Of a DNA stretch of 64,000 nt, positions 29,801-39,500 are shown piece by piece. The translations under genes and the position numbers were made by a program. Every line of letters begins with the position of its first letter. Position 1 is the stretch's first letter. Below the pieces are notes generated by a model that made no database searches, was not told where the DNA came from, and saw nothing but the letters and a program-made list of their open reading frames with translations. This stretch comes from Spirosoma radiotolerans (GTDB lineage Bacteria; Bacteroidota; Bacteroidia; Cytophagales; Spirosomataceae): NCBI RefSeq assembly GCF_000974425.1, contig NZ_CP010429.1, positions 558,001-622,000 of the forward strand, read 5' to 3'.

Positions 29801-32800
29801 CACGCTTTTCAATGTAAACCCCGGCAACCTGGTGTTGCCTGAACTAGAAGGGCTGGAAACCAGTGTTATCGATAAGAAAATTGGGTACACGCCTTACGAA
29901 CTGCTTTGGGACATAACCGAGAGTGACGGTGCCTATAGGCTCGATTGTGATTATAATGCTGATCTTTTCGTCGACAGGTCAGTAAAGCGGTTCTGCACGT
30001 ATTACGAACAAATCCTGGTGAACTTATGTGCGGAGGCTACTTTGCCAATCCGCCAGCTGGACTACCTGCCTTCGGCGGAGAAAGACCTGCTGTTGAACGG
30101 ATACAACGATACCGTGCGTCATTACGAAAAAGGCCTTGTTATTCAGGAATTTATTGAAAAGCAGGTGCAACGAACTCCCCACGCGGTGGCCGTAATGGAT
30201 GGAGAGAAAACCTTATCGTATGAAGACGTAAACCAGAAGGCCAACCAATTGGCCTGGTACCTCAGAACACAGCACGGAGTAGGGCCCGGTAGCTTTGGTG
30301 GCATTCTGTTAAATCGCTCCTCCGACTTGCTGATTGCTATGTTGGCGGTGCTGAAATCAGGGGCGGCTTACGTTCCGATTGATCCAAGGTACCCGACTGA
30401 ACGTATCGACTTCATCTGTAAAGACAGTAATGCCGCTGTTATCATTACCGACAGCAGGCTGGCCTCGCTTATTTCTGCTGATTGCCCATCGGCTATCATG
30501 TCGATGGATGAGCAAGTGAATGCCCTTAATCAATGTTCAACTGAAAATCCGGCGATTATCAATCAACCCGCCGATGTCGCTTATCTCATCTATACCTCCG
30601 GTTCGACCGGCAAGCCCAAAGGGGTGATGATCCGTCATCTTAATACAGCTGCGTTCTTTCACTGGGCCCAGGAGGAATTTAAAACGTCTGATTATGAGGT
30701 AGTATACGCTACGTCTTCTGTATGCTTTGACCTGTCCGTTTTCGAGTTGTTATTCACCTTAACGACCGGTAAACGTGTCCGGATACTGTCATCGGCGCTG
30801 GATATAAAAAAGTATGTCGGCCAGGATCATAAGGTGTTACTGAATACCGTTCCGTCGGTGATTGAAAACTTACAGAAAGAAAAGGTAGACCTTACCACGG
30901 TTACGGTAATCAATCTGGCGGGTGAGCCTCTGCCCGAACGCATCGTTAAAAGCCTGGACTGCCAGCGGATCGAAGTTCGAAATTTGTATGGCCCTTCGGA
31001 AGATACAACCTACAGTACCTACTACCGACTTGTGGGCGACGAAACCATCATCCCCATCGGGAAACCAATCGCCAATTCAAAGGCTTACATTGTTGATGAA
31101 GACCTCAATCTGCTGCCGCACAACGTTATCGGTGAGATTTGCCTTTCAGGCGATGGCGTTGCGGCAGGCTATCTGAATAACCCAGGCTTAACCGAACTCA
31201 AGTTTATCGACAACCCCTTCGAACCAGGCACGATTCTGTACCGTACGGGTGATTTGGGGCGGTGGATGAGCGATGGAACAATCGAGTTCAGGGGACGGAA
31301 TGATTACCAGGTGAAGCTCAGAGGCTTCAGAATAGAACTGGGCGAAATTGAAAAAACGCTTGAAAAGTATACCGGGATTGTGAAAGCAATCGTGGTCGTG
31401 TCAACCGTAGGGCAGACGGAGTTTCTGACAGCTTATTACACGGCCGAACATACGCTTGAAACTGGCGACTTAAAACGGTTTCTGGAGAACTCATTACCGG
31501 GCTATATGGTCCCTTCTTTTATGGTCCAGCTAAAAGAATGGCCTTTGAGTGGGAATGGAAAGATCGACCGTAAGGCATTGCCAGCGCCGTTGGCTACGGC
31601 CGGAAAGGCAAGGGAAATGGTATCGGCAGGCTCTGAGACAGAGCAGACCTTGCTCGAATTGTGGGAAGAAGTTCTGGCGATAAACGCCATTAGTGTTACG
31701 GATAATTTTTTCGAAATAGGTGGCCATTCGCTGAAAGCCAGCCAGTTGATCTTTAAAATACAGACTGTTTTAAACACGAAAATCGAGTTCAAAACGCTCT
31801 TTGAGCAACCGACCATACGCAGTCTTGCCCGCTATCTGAACGAGGCTGACAAACACGAGCGGGTCGAGTCGTTGCCAAAGGCGCCCGAACTACCATCGTA
31901 CCCCTTATCGGCCCCGCAGAAACGACTGTGGATGTTTTCGCAAATCCATGCTGACCATAGCGTATATAACATGCCGGGGGCCTTCAAGGTGGTAGGTAAA
32001 CTGGAAAAGGAAGCGCTGAAAAAAGCCTTCACGGAGTTGATTGACAGGCATGAAAGTCTGCGCACCACGTTCCATTTTTTGCAGGGCGAACCCCGCCAAA
32101 CTGTGCAGCCTATTGAGGCTTTGGCCATAGATTTTACCACCGAAGACGTATCGCAACTAGCCAAGCCGCTGCTGCGGGCCCAGCAACTGATGCAGGCAGA
32201 TGTGACCACTTCATTCGATATTACAGCCGGGCCGCTCATCCGAATGAAGGTCTACCGGCTTGCAACTGCCGAACACCTGGTGTACGTCAATATGCACCAC
32301 ATCATAGCCGATGGCTGGTCTGTAAACGTGATTCTGTCGGATATTCTGACGTTGTACATGGCCCAACTGAAAGGACAGGAAGCGACCCTGCCCAAACTGG
32401 CGATCCAGTACAAAGATTTTGCGTATTGGCATTATCAGCGCTTTCATGAACTGGCCAGCGCCAGCAAAATTTACTGGACACAAAAGTTAAGTGGCGATCT
32501 GCCCGTGCTTGAACTGCCGTCCGATTTCTCCCGTCAGGGAACAAGAACGTACGAGGGTAAAACGATTTACCTGCAACTGGATAAACAGGTAACAGAGCAA
32601 TTGGCCGCCTATAGCCAGAACCAGCATGCTACGTTGTTTATGACCCTGCTGACGGCCGTAAATGCGCTGCTGCATCAGTATACGGGTCAGGAAGACATTA
32701 TTGTGGGGACTGCGCTGGCCGGTCGCGAGCACCCGGATTTGCAGGCGCAGGTCGGTTTCTACGTGAATACGTTGCCCATACGCACCACGTTCTCCGCTAG

Positions 32801-35800
32801 TCAGTCAATTGACGAGGTGCTGGCCCAGGTAAAGCAGAATGTAATCGAAGCGATTGAGTATCAGCTTTACAGCTCCGAAGATATTGTTGAATGGCTACCG
32901 CAGGAGCAAGAGCGTACAAACACAGCCCTGTTTAACGTCATGGTGAGCTATAACGAATCATGGGTCGGAACGCAAAAGAGTGCCTTGACTTTGGATACGT
33001 CGGCCGGTGGGGCATCAAACGCCACGGAAGTTGAGCTGCATCCACTGCCGTCGTCAACGAGCAAGTACGATTTCTCGTTCGAGTTTACCAAGAACAGCAA
33101 CGGCCTGCTGATCGGAGTTGAGTACAGTAGCGATCTGTATTCGGAAGCCCGCATGCAACGGATGATGCAGCACTACGCCAACATATTGACGACCATCTTA
33201 ACGGCATCAAACCAGGCTATCCGTGAAATCGACATAGTAACGGAGCCGGAAAAACACCAGATTATCCATCAGTTCAACGATACGCAGACTAGTTATCCCG
33301 CTCAGGAAACGATTTCCCGGCTGTTTGAACAGCAGGTCAGGCAAACGCCCGGTGCACTGGCTGTAGTGTTCAACAACTGCCGTTTCACCTACGAAAGCCT
33401 GAATCAGAAAGCGAATCAGCTGGCGAATCATCTGGCTACTTTTTATCAGATACGGGCTGGCGATCGGGTAGGGGTGATCACAGGCAGAAGCTCCGATACG
33501 ATTGTGGCTTTTCTGTCTATTCTGAAATGCGGGGCGGTGTATGTACCGCTGGATGAGACTCTTCCGCAAAGCAGATTGCAATTCATCATTGGCGATACAT
33601 CCTTGAAAGTCGTGCTGTTTAATGAATGGACGGCTGATCGGGCCAGTATATGGCTGGACATCCCGGCCGTTAACTTCTCCTCACTCGAGCCGGAACTGGT
33701 TGCCTATGTCGACTCAGATCCTGCCTTTACTGGTAAGCCCGAGGATGTGGCCTACGTCATGTATACATCGGGGTCAACCGGGCAGCCCAAGGGCGTGATG
33801 GTTACCCAGCGCAGTGTGGTTCGGCTGGTTAAAAACACTACTTATATCAGCTTCCGGAAGGAGGAGAGACTGCTGCTGACCGGCGCTATATCGTTTGATG
33901 CCACCACGTTCGAACTATGGGGTATGCTGCTGAACGGAGGCTGCGTGTACGTATCCAGCCTCGATGAGCTGATGGATATAAGCGTTCTGAAGCGAAACCT
34001 GTTGCAGCATAAGATCAGTACTGTGTGGTTTACCGCGTCCTGGTTCAATCAACTGGTGGATCTGGATCTGGCGCTATTTTCGGGGCTTAAAAATTTGCTT
34101 ATCGGCGGAGACAAACTGTCGCCACGGCACGTAAACTTGCTTAAAACGGCTTATCCGGAGTTACGTATCATCAATGGATATGGCCCTACCGAAAACACTA
34201 CGTTCTCCATTTGCCATACAATAAACGAATACTACACAACGGATATACCCCTGGGCAGGCCGATTGCCAACAGCCGGGCATACATCATCAACAAACATCA
34301 GAAGCTATGCCCCATTGGTGTACAGGGAGAAATCTACCTGGCGGGTGATGGTCTGGCGCTGGGGTATTTGAATCAGCCTGAGCTTACGGCCAGCAAGTTT
34401 GTATCCATCGCTGCGTTACCCGGCGAAACAGTATACCGCACGGGCGATTTAGGGCGCTGGCTCGACAACGGCGAAGTGGCGTTCATGGGGCGCAATGATT
34501 CTCAGATGAAGATAAAAGGCTTCCGCGTCGAGGCTGGTGAAATCGAAGCTGTTTTACTGCAGCATCCTGGATTAGAAAAGGTCATTGTTACCGCCCTGAC
34601 CCGCGAGGATGGCAGCAAAGAACTCGTGGCCTATTATACCGCAACAGTTCCTGTCGAAGAGAAAGCGCTGGCGATGTATCTGAAAAGCCGAATGCCCGAT
34701 TACATGGTTCCGGCTTATTGGGTACAGATCAGCGACGTGCCGCTAACCGCCAATGGCAAGGCCGATCTGCGGGCACTACCCGCGCCGACAAAAACACGTG
34801 TCGACACCTGTAGTTCGCAGGAAAACGAGCAAACTCCTACGGAAAGAGCGCTGGTTTCTCTGTGGAAAGACGTGCTGGAAAGAGAGGGCTTTCAACTAAC
34901 CGATAACTTTTTCGACGTAGGCGGACATAGCCTGAAAGCGATGCGGCTGTTGGCGAAAATCAACAGTAATCTGGCCCCTCTGTTCGATTTGAAAGCGCTC
35001 TATACCTATCCTGTTCTTTCGGATATGGCAAAGCAACTAGAAAACCTTGCGGGTCAATCGACACATCAGGTGATTGTACCACTCCCGCAACAGGACTCTT
35101 ATGCGTTATCGTACCCGCAGGAAAGTATGTGGACTGCCATCCAGTTTGATACCCAGCCAGCCGCCTATAATATTGCCGGTGCCTACCTAATTAAAGGGGA
35201 TATCAACCACGCGGCTTACAGCGTGGCGCTGGATAAAATTATCAGACGACATGAAAGCCTGAGGACCAATATTGTCCTGGTCGATGATGAGCCCCGCCTG
35301 AAAATCCAGGCCGCGACTGAAAGCAAAGTAGTCCTGACGGATCTGCGGGGTAGAGAAGCGCCTTATCTGGAAGCAATACGGGCCATCAATGAACTGGCAA
35401 ACCAGTGTTTTAATCTGGAAAAAGACCCGCTCATTGTTAGTTATTTGTTCAGAATAGCGGATCATGAATACGTCATTCTGATGAATATTCATCACATCAT
35501 AGCGGATGGCTGGTCGATGGATATCATCATTTCAGAGCTGCTGCTGGCCTATCAGGCTCTGATTACCGAGCAGACCTATGCCTTCAAACCTTTGCTTGTT
35601 CAGCATAAAGATTATGCAGCATGGCAACGCACACACTTAACCGGCGAACCCTTACAGCAACTGGTCGTGTACTGGAAAAACAGGTTGGGGACGACTAATC
35701 CGGTGCTGGCCCTGCCGGCCGATTTCAACGTACTATCGTCGGGCACGTCATCCAGCATTTTTGAGTTCATGATCGGTAAAGAACTCAACGACCAACTGGA

Positions 35801-36503
35801 AGCGCTTGCTAAAAAACAGAATACAACCCTGTATGCGACCTTATTAACGGCTTATGCCGTGCTGTTGCATGGGATTACGAAACAGCCGGACATGATCGTG
35901 GGCACATCAGTAGCCAGCAGGCCAAGTCTGGATCTGCAAAGTATGGTCGGCTATCTGGTCAATGTAGTGCCGGTTAAGTGCAGCGTTGACACACAACAGA
36001 CGTTTGCCCAACAGTTGAACCAGACCAGCCGCGATTTTACCGCTGATCTGTTTCATGCGGAGTTGCCGTTTGACAGGTTACTGAGAGAAATTCAGGTGGG
36101 ACGTATAGCCGGGAAAACGCCCTTATTTCAGACGCGCTTTATTTACAGTGATTTTGAGAGCAGTGTCGCCCGCCTGAATAATCAGCTCAGCGGTGGTGAT
36201 ACCCCGCTACAGGTTTCAAACATCAGTTTGCCGAGCCTGGGGGCTAAGTATGAAATCGATATGCGCCTGACTCGCGAAGGCACTATGTTGGCCGGACAGA
36301 TTGAGTACCGGAGCGATCTGTTCAAACCCGCTACGATAAAGACTCTCTGTAGCCAGTATCTGTCTTTATTACAGGCTATTACCGCGAACGACAACCTGCC
36401 TGTTCATGAGTTGCTGGCCCCAATTGTTAACCGGGATGCGAAGCAAAAGCAGGCCGCTGCGCTAACTAAGCTCAAAAGCATTCCCTCCATCGGGATGCTC
36501 TAA
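23805..36503 (+). CDS. PKS/aminotransferase/NRPS: KS-AT-ACP-AmT-C-A-PCP-C-A-PCP-C
   Basis: This is a 4232-residue megasynthase. A short N-terminal helix (docking) precedes a KS (Cys205, His340, His380), an AT with GHSVGE (Ser651) and HAFH (His754), predicted malonyl-specific, and an ACP (Ser987). Residues about 1190-1620 form a class III aminotransferase (PLP Lys1438 in TYGKIVGGG) of the type that turns a beta-keto acyl thioester into a beta-amino acyl chain in mycosubtilin/iturin synthases. Then come C1 (HHSVYDG at 1790), A1 (core at 2263), PCP1 (Ser2642), C2 (HHIIADG at 2831), A2 (core at 3320), PCP2 (Ser3709) and C3 (HHIIADG at 3896). Hand-read pocket codes are DLFNNALTY for A1 (Ala-like) and DAFWLGGTF for A2 (Val). 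It ends with a C domain, so the third module is split over two proteins. Confidence 0.94.
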   Translation: MSATNPELVRKAILAIRSMEAKLQAAEEKANEPIAIIGMGCRFPGGANDPETFWNLIKEGFDGISEVPADRWNLAEYFDADPASGGKIYSKYGGFLADVDKFDARFFNISAREAESLDPQQRLLLEVSWKALENAAIAPEALNGSDTGVFIGMTTNDYSHQIIETGQSKQVDAYFNTGNALNVAAGRISYSFGFNGPSMVIDTACSSSLVAIHQACLSLRNGDCTQALAGGVSLLLSPVTSVGMSRMNMLSPDGRCKTFDDRANGIVRGEGCAVIVLKKLSDAINDKDCIWGVIKGSAVNQDGASGGLTVPNGKAQEQLIERALSSARINPADVRLVETHGTGTPLGDPIEVHALSTVYGKGRDASQPLLLGALKTNTGHLEACAGVAGVIKTVLSMKHRLIPAPIHFNTPNSRIAWDSLSVMVPRANQVWDTPLDKKRIAGVSSFGFSGTNAHLIIEEPSVQEPAEQRINSGINLLTISAKNPETLDKLVQQYATLVSNTADDAISNLCYTANTARNHFESRLAITAANRQELSEALGNKALLEQRTARVVKGTPQKIAFLCTGQGSQYAQMGKELYETQPVFRKTLEHCAALFAKLQGESLIDLLYKPELQEKINQTQYTQPALFSVEYALAELWKSWGIKPSVLIGHSVGEYTAACLAGVFSLEEGMRLITERGRLMQSLPAGGGMAALFTAVEEVRAVIAPYGDKIAIAAINGPELTVISGYEDVVEQIAKTFSTKGVRTSRLVVSHAFHSPLLLPILDQFRAVASTITYNRPQIKIISNLTGNVADSDISTAAYWCRHLLEPVNFYGGIQTLLQDQTKIHLEIGPTPNLTAMVRNYVTGEDKLWLYGLHPKKPDWTCVLDSVRQLYLNGIDLNWQALYEPFQLRKVPLPAYPFQPERHWFNKPSTQNEGNSILTQSFSDRRDDQISKPMQGTSTHSHSELSTMAESKAGSLETLKTILGEILHEKPESLDIHMPFLDMGADSIVLVEALKKIETTFNVQLKISQLFQELSTLDSLSDYVAARQPAKQPANSVSQPTSPALSADYTAVSHTTSPATDQLNGHRVSEGPVEHSVQGVLMKQLDVLQQTMAAQLQMLNQVPAQAPQNSPAPVVREHTVVQQAQPERTKGNSSQISAAESTSKFNAIRLQEDRELTPAQQRYLDELIVRYNAKTSESKTYAQQYRPVLADWINSLGFRLSIKEMIYQIVSVRSAGSRFWDLNGNEYIDLAIGFGVNFFGNSPEFVKKAVSRQLEEGFELAVQSDLAGEVATLISELTGFERIAFSNTGTDAVMNALRIARTVTQKQKVVIFKGFYHGTFDGYLAEAVQDGGLIYSKPAAPGTTPGMIEDVIPLNYGSEESLKYIIDHAGELAAVLVEPVQSRRPGHFPREFLLKVREITEQYGITFILDEIITGFRSHTGGVQAMLGIKADITTYGKIVGGGMPIGIIAARSKYLNAVDGGWWQFGDASYPETQMTLFGGTFCKHPLALAAAKAVLLKLKTEGQALHDQVNNRTNRLAQEINEFFERMNIAIRVVHFGSLFRFEPFGKYNPLLQPIELDIFFFSLIAKGVYTWERRINFLSVAHTENDVTVIVAKVKEVINDMIAGGFFPEATKRPQGYPINGVVKVNGHAVAQQEGHLQTQKTNGSASSEAVLADARILPVTAAQKHLWVLAHLSREGGAAYNVPITIRLKGRLDQQHLLQALQCIVKRHDSLRTTFSADGTQQIIHNTVPVDIHVSRITQADNAETAIENWQKTSNSPFFDFVEGPLFRAALLEISDDEHLFTFVAHHSVYDGWSAGVLSAELGDFYSKLVNNEALEVVPVAQFSNWLTSLPAVSDDTPTRYWLDVYAKPLAALELPLDKSRPAMKTYCGDSSQATLQPKLTDMIKRVAKRHGLTPFMMLFGGYALLLHKLTGQSDLVIGIPVAGRNLEEEATSIGYYAQVLPIRLQIDKSQTIEAFLRYVRNILLQAFDNSAFTLTDLLNSLQRQGDAASTPIVSTLFNVNPGNLVLPELEGLETSVIDKKIGYTPYELLWDITESDGAYRLDCDYNADLFVDRSVKRFCTYYEQILVNLCAEATLPIRQLDYLPSAEKDLLLNGYNDTVRHYEKGLVIQEFIEKQVQRTPHAVAVMDGEKTLSYEDVNQKANQLAWYLRTQHGVGPGSFGGILLNRSSDLLIAMLAVLKSGAAYVPIDPRYPTERIDFICKDSNAAVIITDSRLASLISADCPSAIMSMDEQVNALNQCSTENPAIINQPADVAYLIYTSGSTGKPKGVMIRHLNTAAFFHWAQEEFKTSDYEVVYATSSVCFDLSVFELLFTLTTGKRVRILSSALDIKKYVGQDHKVLLNTVPSVIENLQKEKVDLTTVTVINLAGEPLPERIVKSLDCQRIEVRNLYGPSEDTTYSTYYRLVGDETIIPIGKPIANSKAYIVDEDLNLLPHNVIGEICLSGDGVAAGYLNNPGLTELKFIDNPFEPGTILYRTGDLGRWMSDGTIEFRGRNDYQVKLRGFRIELGEIEKTLEKYTGIVKAIVVVSTVGQTEFLTAYYTAEHTLETGDLKRFLENSLPGYMVPSFMVQLKEWPLSGNGKIDRKALPAPLATAGKAREMVSAGSETEQTLLELWEEVLAINAISVTDNFFEIGGHSLKASQLIFKIQTVLNTKIEFKTLFEQPTIRSLARYLNEADKHERVESLPKAPELPSYPLSAPQKRLWMFSQIHADHSVYNMPGAFKVVGKLEKEALKKAFTELIDRHESLRTTFHFLQGEPRQTVQPIEALAIDFTTEDVSQLAKPLLRAQQLMQADVTTSFDITAGPLIRMKVYRLATAEHLVYVNMHHIIADGWSVNVILSDILTLYMAQLKGQEATLPKLAIQYKDFAYWHYQRFHELASASKIYWTQKLSGDLPVLELPSDFSRQGTRTYEGKTIYLQLDKQVTEQLAAYSQNQHATLFMTLLTAVNALLHQYTGQEDIIVGTALAGREHPDLQAQVGFYVNTLPIRTTFSASQSIDEVLAQVKQNVIEAIEYQLYSSEDIVEWLPQEQERTNTALFNVMVSYNESWVGTQKSALTLDTSAGGASNATEVELHPLPSSTSKYDFSFEFTKNSNGLLIGVEYSSDLYSEARMQRMMQHYANILTTILTASNQAIREIDIVTEPEKHQIIHQFNDTQTSYPAQETISRLFEQQVRQTPGALAVVFNNCRFTYESLNQKANQLANHLATFYQIRAGDRVGVITGRSSDTIVAFLSILKCGAVYVPLDETLPQSRLQFIIGDTSLKVVLFNEWTADRASIWLDIPAVNFSSLEPELVAYVDSDPAFTGKPEDVAYVMYTSGSTGQPKGVMVTQRSVVRLVKNTTYISFRKEERLLLTGAISFDATTFELWGMLLNGGCVYVSSLDELMDISVLKRNLLQHKISTVWFTASWFNQLVDLDLALFSGLKNLLIGGDKLSPRHVNLLKTAYPELRIINGYGPTENTTFSICHTINEYYTTDIPLGRPIANSRAYIINKHQKLCPIGVQGEIYLAGDGLALGYLNQPELTASKFVSIAALPGETVYRTGDLGRWLDNGEVAFMGRNDSQMKIKGFRVEAGEIEAVLLQHPGLEKVIVTALTREDGSKELVAYYTATVPVEEKALAMYLKSRMPDYMVPAYWVQISDVPLTANGKADLRALPAPTKTRVDTCSSQENEQTPTERALVSLWKDVLEREGFQLTDNFFDVGGHSLKAMRLLAKINSNLAPLFDLKALYTYPVLSDMAKQLENLAGQSTHQVIVPLPQQDSYALSYPQESMWTAIQFDTQPAAYNIAGAYLIKGDINHAAYSVALDKIIRRHESLRTNIVLVDDEPRLKIQAATESKVVLTDLRGREAPYLEAIRAINELANQCFNLEKDPLIVSYLFRIADHEYVILMNIHHIIADGWSMDIIISELLLAYQALITEQTYAFKPLLVQHKDYAAWQRTHLTGEPLQQLVVYWKNRLGTTNPVLALPADFNVLSSGTSSSIFEFMIGKELNDQLEALAKKQNTTLYATLLTAYAVLLHGITKQPDMIVGTSVASRPSLDLQSMVGYLVNVVPVKCSVDTQQTFAQQLNQTSRDFTADLFHAELPFDRLLREIQVGRIAGKTPLFQTRFIYSDFESSVARLNNQLSGGDTPLQVSNISLPSLGAKYEIDMRLTREGTMLAGQIEYRSDLFKPATIKTLCSQYLSLLQAITANDNLPVHELLAPIVNRDAKQKQAAALTKLKSIPSIGML
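36477..36499 (+). other. Small hairpin at the end of the 12.7-kb gene
   Basis: AGCAT and ATGCT plus CCC and GGG (one bulged T, six-base loop) form a stem just before the stop codon. It could affect expression of the downstream synthetase genes, but it may be chance. Confidence 0.25.
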
Positions 36504-36560
36504 GAGGACGCATCAGAAACCAGACAAACCTATTATTCAACTATCTATTTGTTTCAGCGC

Positions 36561-39500
36561 ATGAATACATTAGTAGGTTATCGCATATCGCCCCAGCAAC
36601 GGCATTTATTATCCGTATACAATGCTACGTCAACGCTTAATGCGCAACTTGTCCTCAAAGGCTCTGCCGATATAGATACGGCACGTCTGCACCAGGCCAT
36701 CACCGATGTTCTTAACGGCGAGCTACTGTTCAAAACGACGTATCACCGGGTCGAAGAGCCATCATCGGCCCTGCAAATGCCTGATGACCAGATACAAATC
36801 GAATTGTCTGCCCATGAAGGCACGTTTGCCGATGATACTCAGCTAAACAAGTGGCTTGCTGCCGAACGGCACCGGGATTTCAATTTACTAACCGGACCCA
36901 TGGTGAGGGTGACCGTTGTTACGCAGCCAGATAAAACGGGGTTAGTCATCATTGGTATGCCGTCCATCATAGCTGATTTGCATACGCTGGCTATACTTGG
37001 CAACCGGATAACGGAGCAGTATGACACAGGGTCTGCGTCAGATGCAGGCGAAAAATTGAGTTATCTGCAATTTGCCGAGTGGCAAAACCAGCTTCTGGAG
37101 GATGAGGACAATGCCGATAGTGTAAATTACTGGCGTACCAAACCCGTCAGCGGCTTCCGCAATACCTTGCTCTTCGACAAGGATGCCGGAAACCGGAAAG
37201 ATTATGCTCCGGCGAGCGTAATGCTGAATCTGAACAAGACATCCATAGGTCAGATAACAGCCGACAAGTCAGACTATACACCCGAGGTGATCCTGTACGC
37301 GGCCTGGAATCTGCTGCTCTGGAGGCTGCTAAAGCAGATGCCTTTTGTTTCGGGCTACGTTCATGCCTTTCGGGAATATGAAGAACTGCAGTCACTTTGC
37401 GGCTTCTGCGCTAAAACGCTGCCCACCCAATGGACATGGGATGCGCAGTGGCAGATCCGTGATTTACTGAAGGCGACCCAACAGGAGATCGAAGACGTAA
37501 GCGCCCATAAAGACGTATTTCTGCACGAGCCTTTTTTTAGTCGCCATTCTGATGCTGGTTCTGACTATACAATTCCCTACAGCTTTGAATACGTAAATCT
37601 GGAGGCAAACGACGTAGCGTCTACTTCGCCAGTCAACGTATTGAGCCGCCAGTGTTTCTGGGAAAAAGCCAGGCTTAAACTGGTATGCCAGCAGAAAACG
37701 GATGGGCTCGTCATGGAGTTGCAATACAATGCCAGCAGCTTCTCGCCCGAAGATATTGTCTTTCTGACGGATGCACTGCCCGTCGTACTGACGCAGGTAG
37801 TACAAAGCCCCGAGAGTGCCATTACCAACGTGAGCCTGTTGAGCCCGACTTATCAAGACAGGTTAATCCATGTCTTTAACCGTAGAGACCATAGTTGCAG
37901 CCAGTTGAAAACCGTTAGTGAATTGTTTGCGCGGTGCGTGGAACAATATCCTGACCAGGGGGCTGTTGTTGCAGGCAACGTACGGTTAACCTATCAGCAG
38001 CTTGACCAGCGTGCTACGGCTATTGCCCAACATTTAAATCGGGCTCACGCCATTAAAAAAGGCGATTTAGTGGGCGTGATGTGTGGCAAAACCGAAATGC
38101 TGCCAGTTGCCTTGCTGGGCGTTATTAAATCAGGAGCCGGCTTTGTTCCGATCGACCCCTCCAACCCGGCCGATCGGGTGAATTTCATCCTGCAGGATAG
38201 TGGCGTAAAGCTTTTACTGATCGATGAAACGTATGCTGCCACGACAAGCACCGTACCTGTTGTAGGCATAAGTCAGATTTCGTCAACGCCCGGAGAAAAT
38301 GTGGGCCTGGAGGAAAGATCGCCGGAGAGTGTGCTTTACGTAATTTATACGTCGGGAACGACGGGTAAACCCAAAGGCACGATCATACAGGACCGGGCAC
38401 TGCTCAATTACGTAAGCTGGTTCAGGAGGTCCTTCGGGATCGATGATCTGGATAGTTCCCTGCTGCTGGGCTCGTATGCGTTCGATCTGGGCTATACCAG
38501 CCTGTGGGGTACGTTGCTCAACGGTGCTGAACTGCACCTGGTGGATGATGAACTGGTGAAAAATCCAGAGCGGGTTATTGACTATATAACCGAAAACAAG
38601 CTAAGCTTCGTCAAAGCGACGCCGTCTTTATTTCATACGCTGGTGGCGTCGGATTCCGTGCAGAATCTGGCTCATGCCAACTTACGGCTCGTTTTGTTGG
38701 GCGGTGAACCCATCAATGTCAGGGATTTAACCGTAGTGGCCACGCTCAAACCATCCATTACGCTGGTCAATCATTACGGGCCTACCGAATCGACCATCGG
38801 GACGATTGCGCACCGCATTGATCTGGCTAATCTGGACGCATACGCCCAACTGCCTGTCATCGGATCACCGGTGACCAACAACCGGATATACGTCATGAAT
38901 GAAGCCCGACAACTGGTTCCTCCCGGTGTAGAAGGCGAACTGATGGTAGCGGGTATGGGGCTGGCTCAGGGATACTTGAATCGGGATGCGCTCACGCAAG
39001 AGAAGTTCATCGCTGACCCGTTTTATCCGGGACAATTCATGTATAAGACGGGGGATGTGGGCACGTGGTTGCCCAACGGAACAATTCTGTTCAAAGGCCG
39101 GAAAGATGACCAGGTGAAAATCCGGGGTTATCGGGTTGAAATGGACGAAGTTCAGAAAGTAATGCTGGAGTTAACCGGTATAAAAGAGGCCGTAGTGATA
39201 CCACGTCCGTCGGATGAGTATGGTCTGGAACTGGCCGCTTATTTCCTGGCCACCAGTCAACAGGACCCCGCAGACTTGCGGGAAGCGATGCTGCAGGTTT
39301 TGCCCGATTACATGGTGCCTTCGTATTATGTGCAGCTTGACAAGTTGCCGCTTACCCCCAACGGGAAAGTAGATAAAAAAGCGTTGCCTGATCCAAACCT
39401 ATCGAAGGTCGGCCATGCGCACGCAGCACCCCGTACGCCCCTCGAAAAGAAGCTGGCCGGCATCTGGAGTGTCGTGCTTGAGAAAAACGACATCGGCCTG

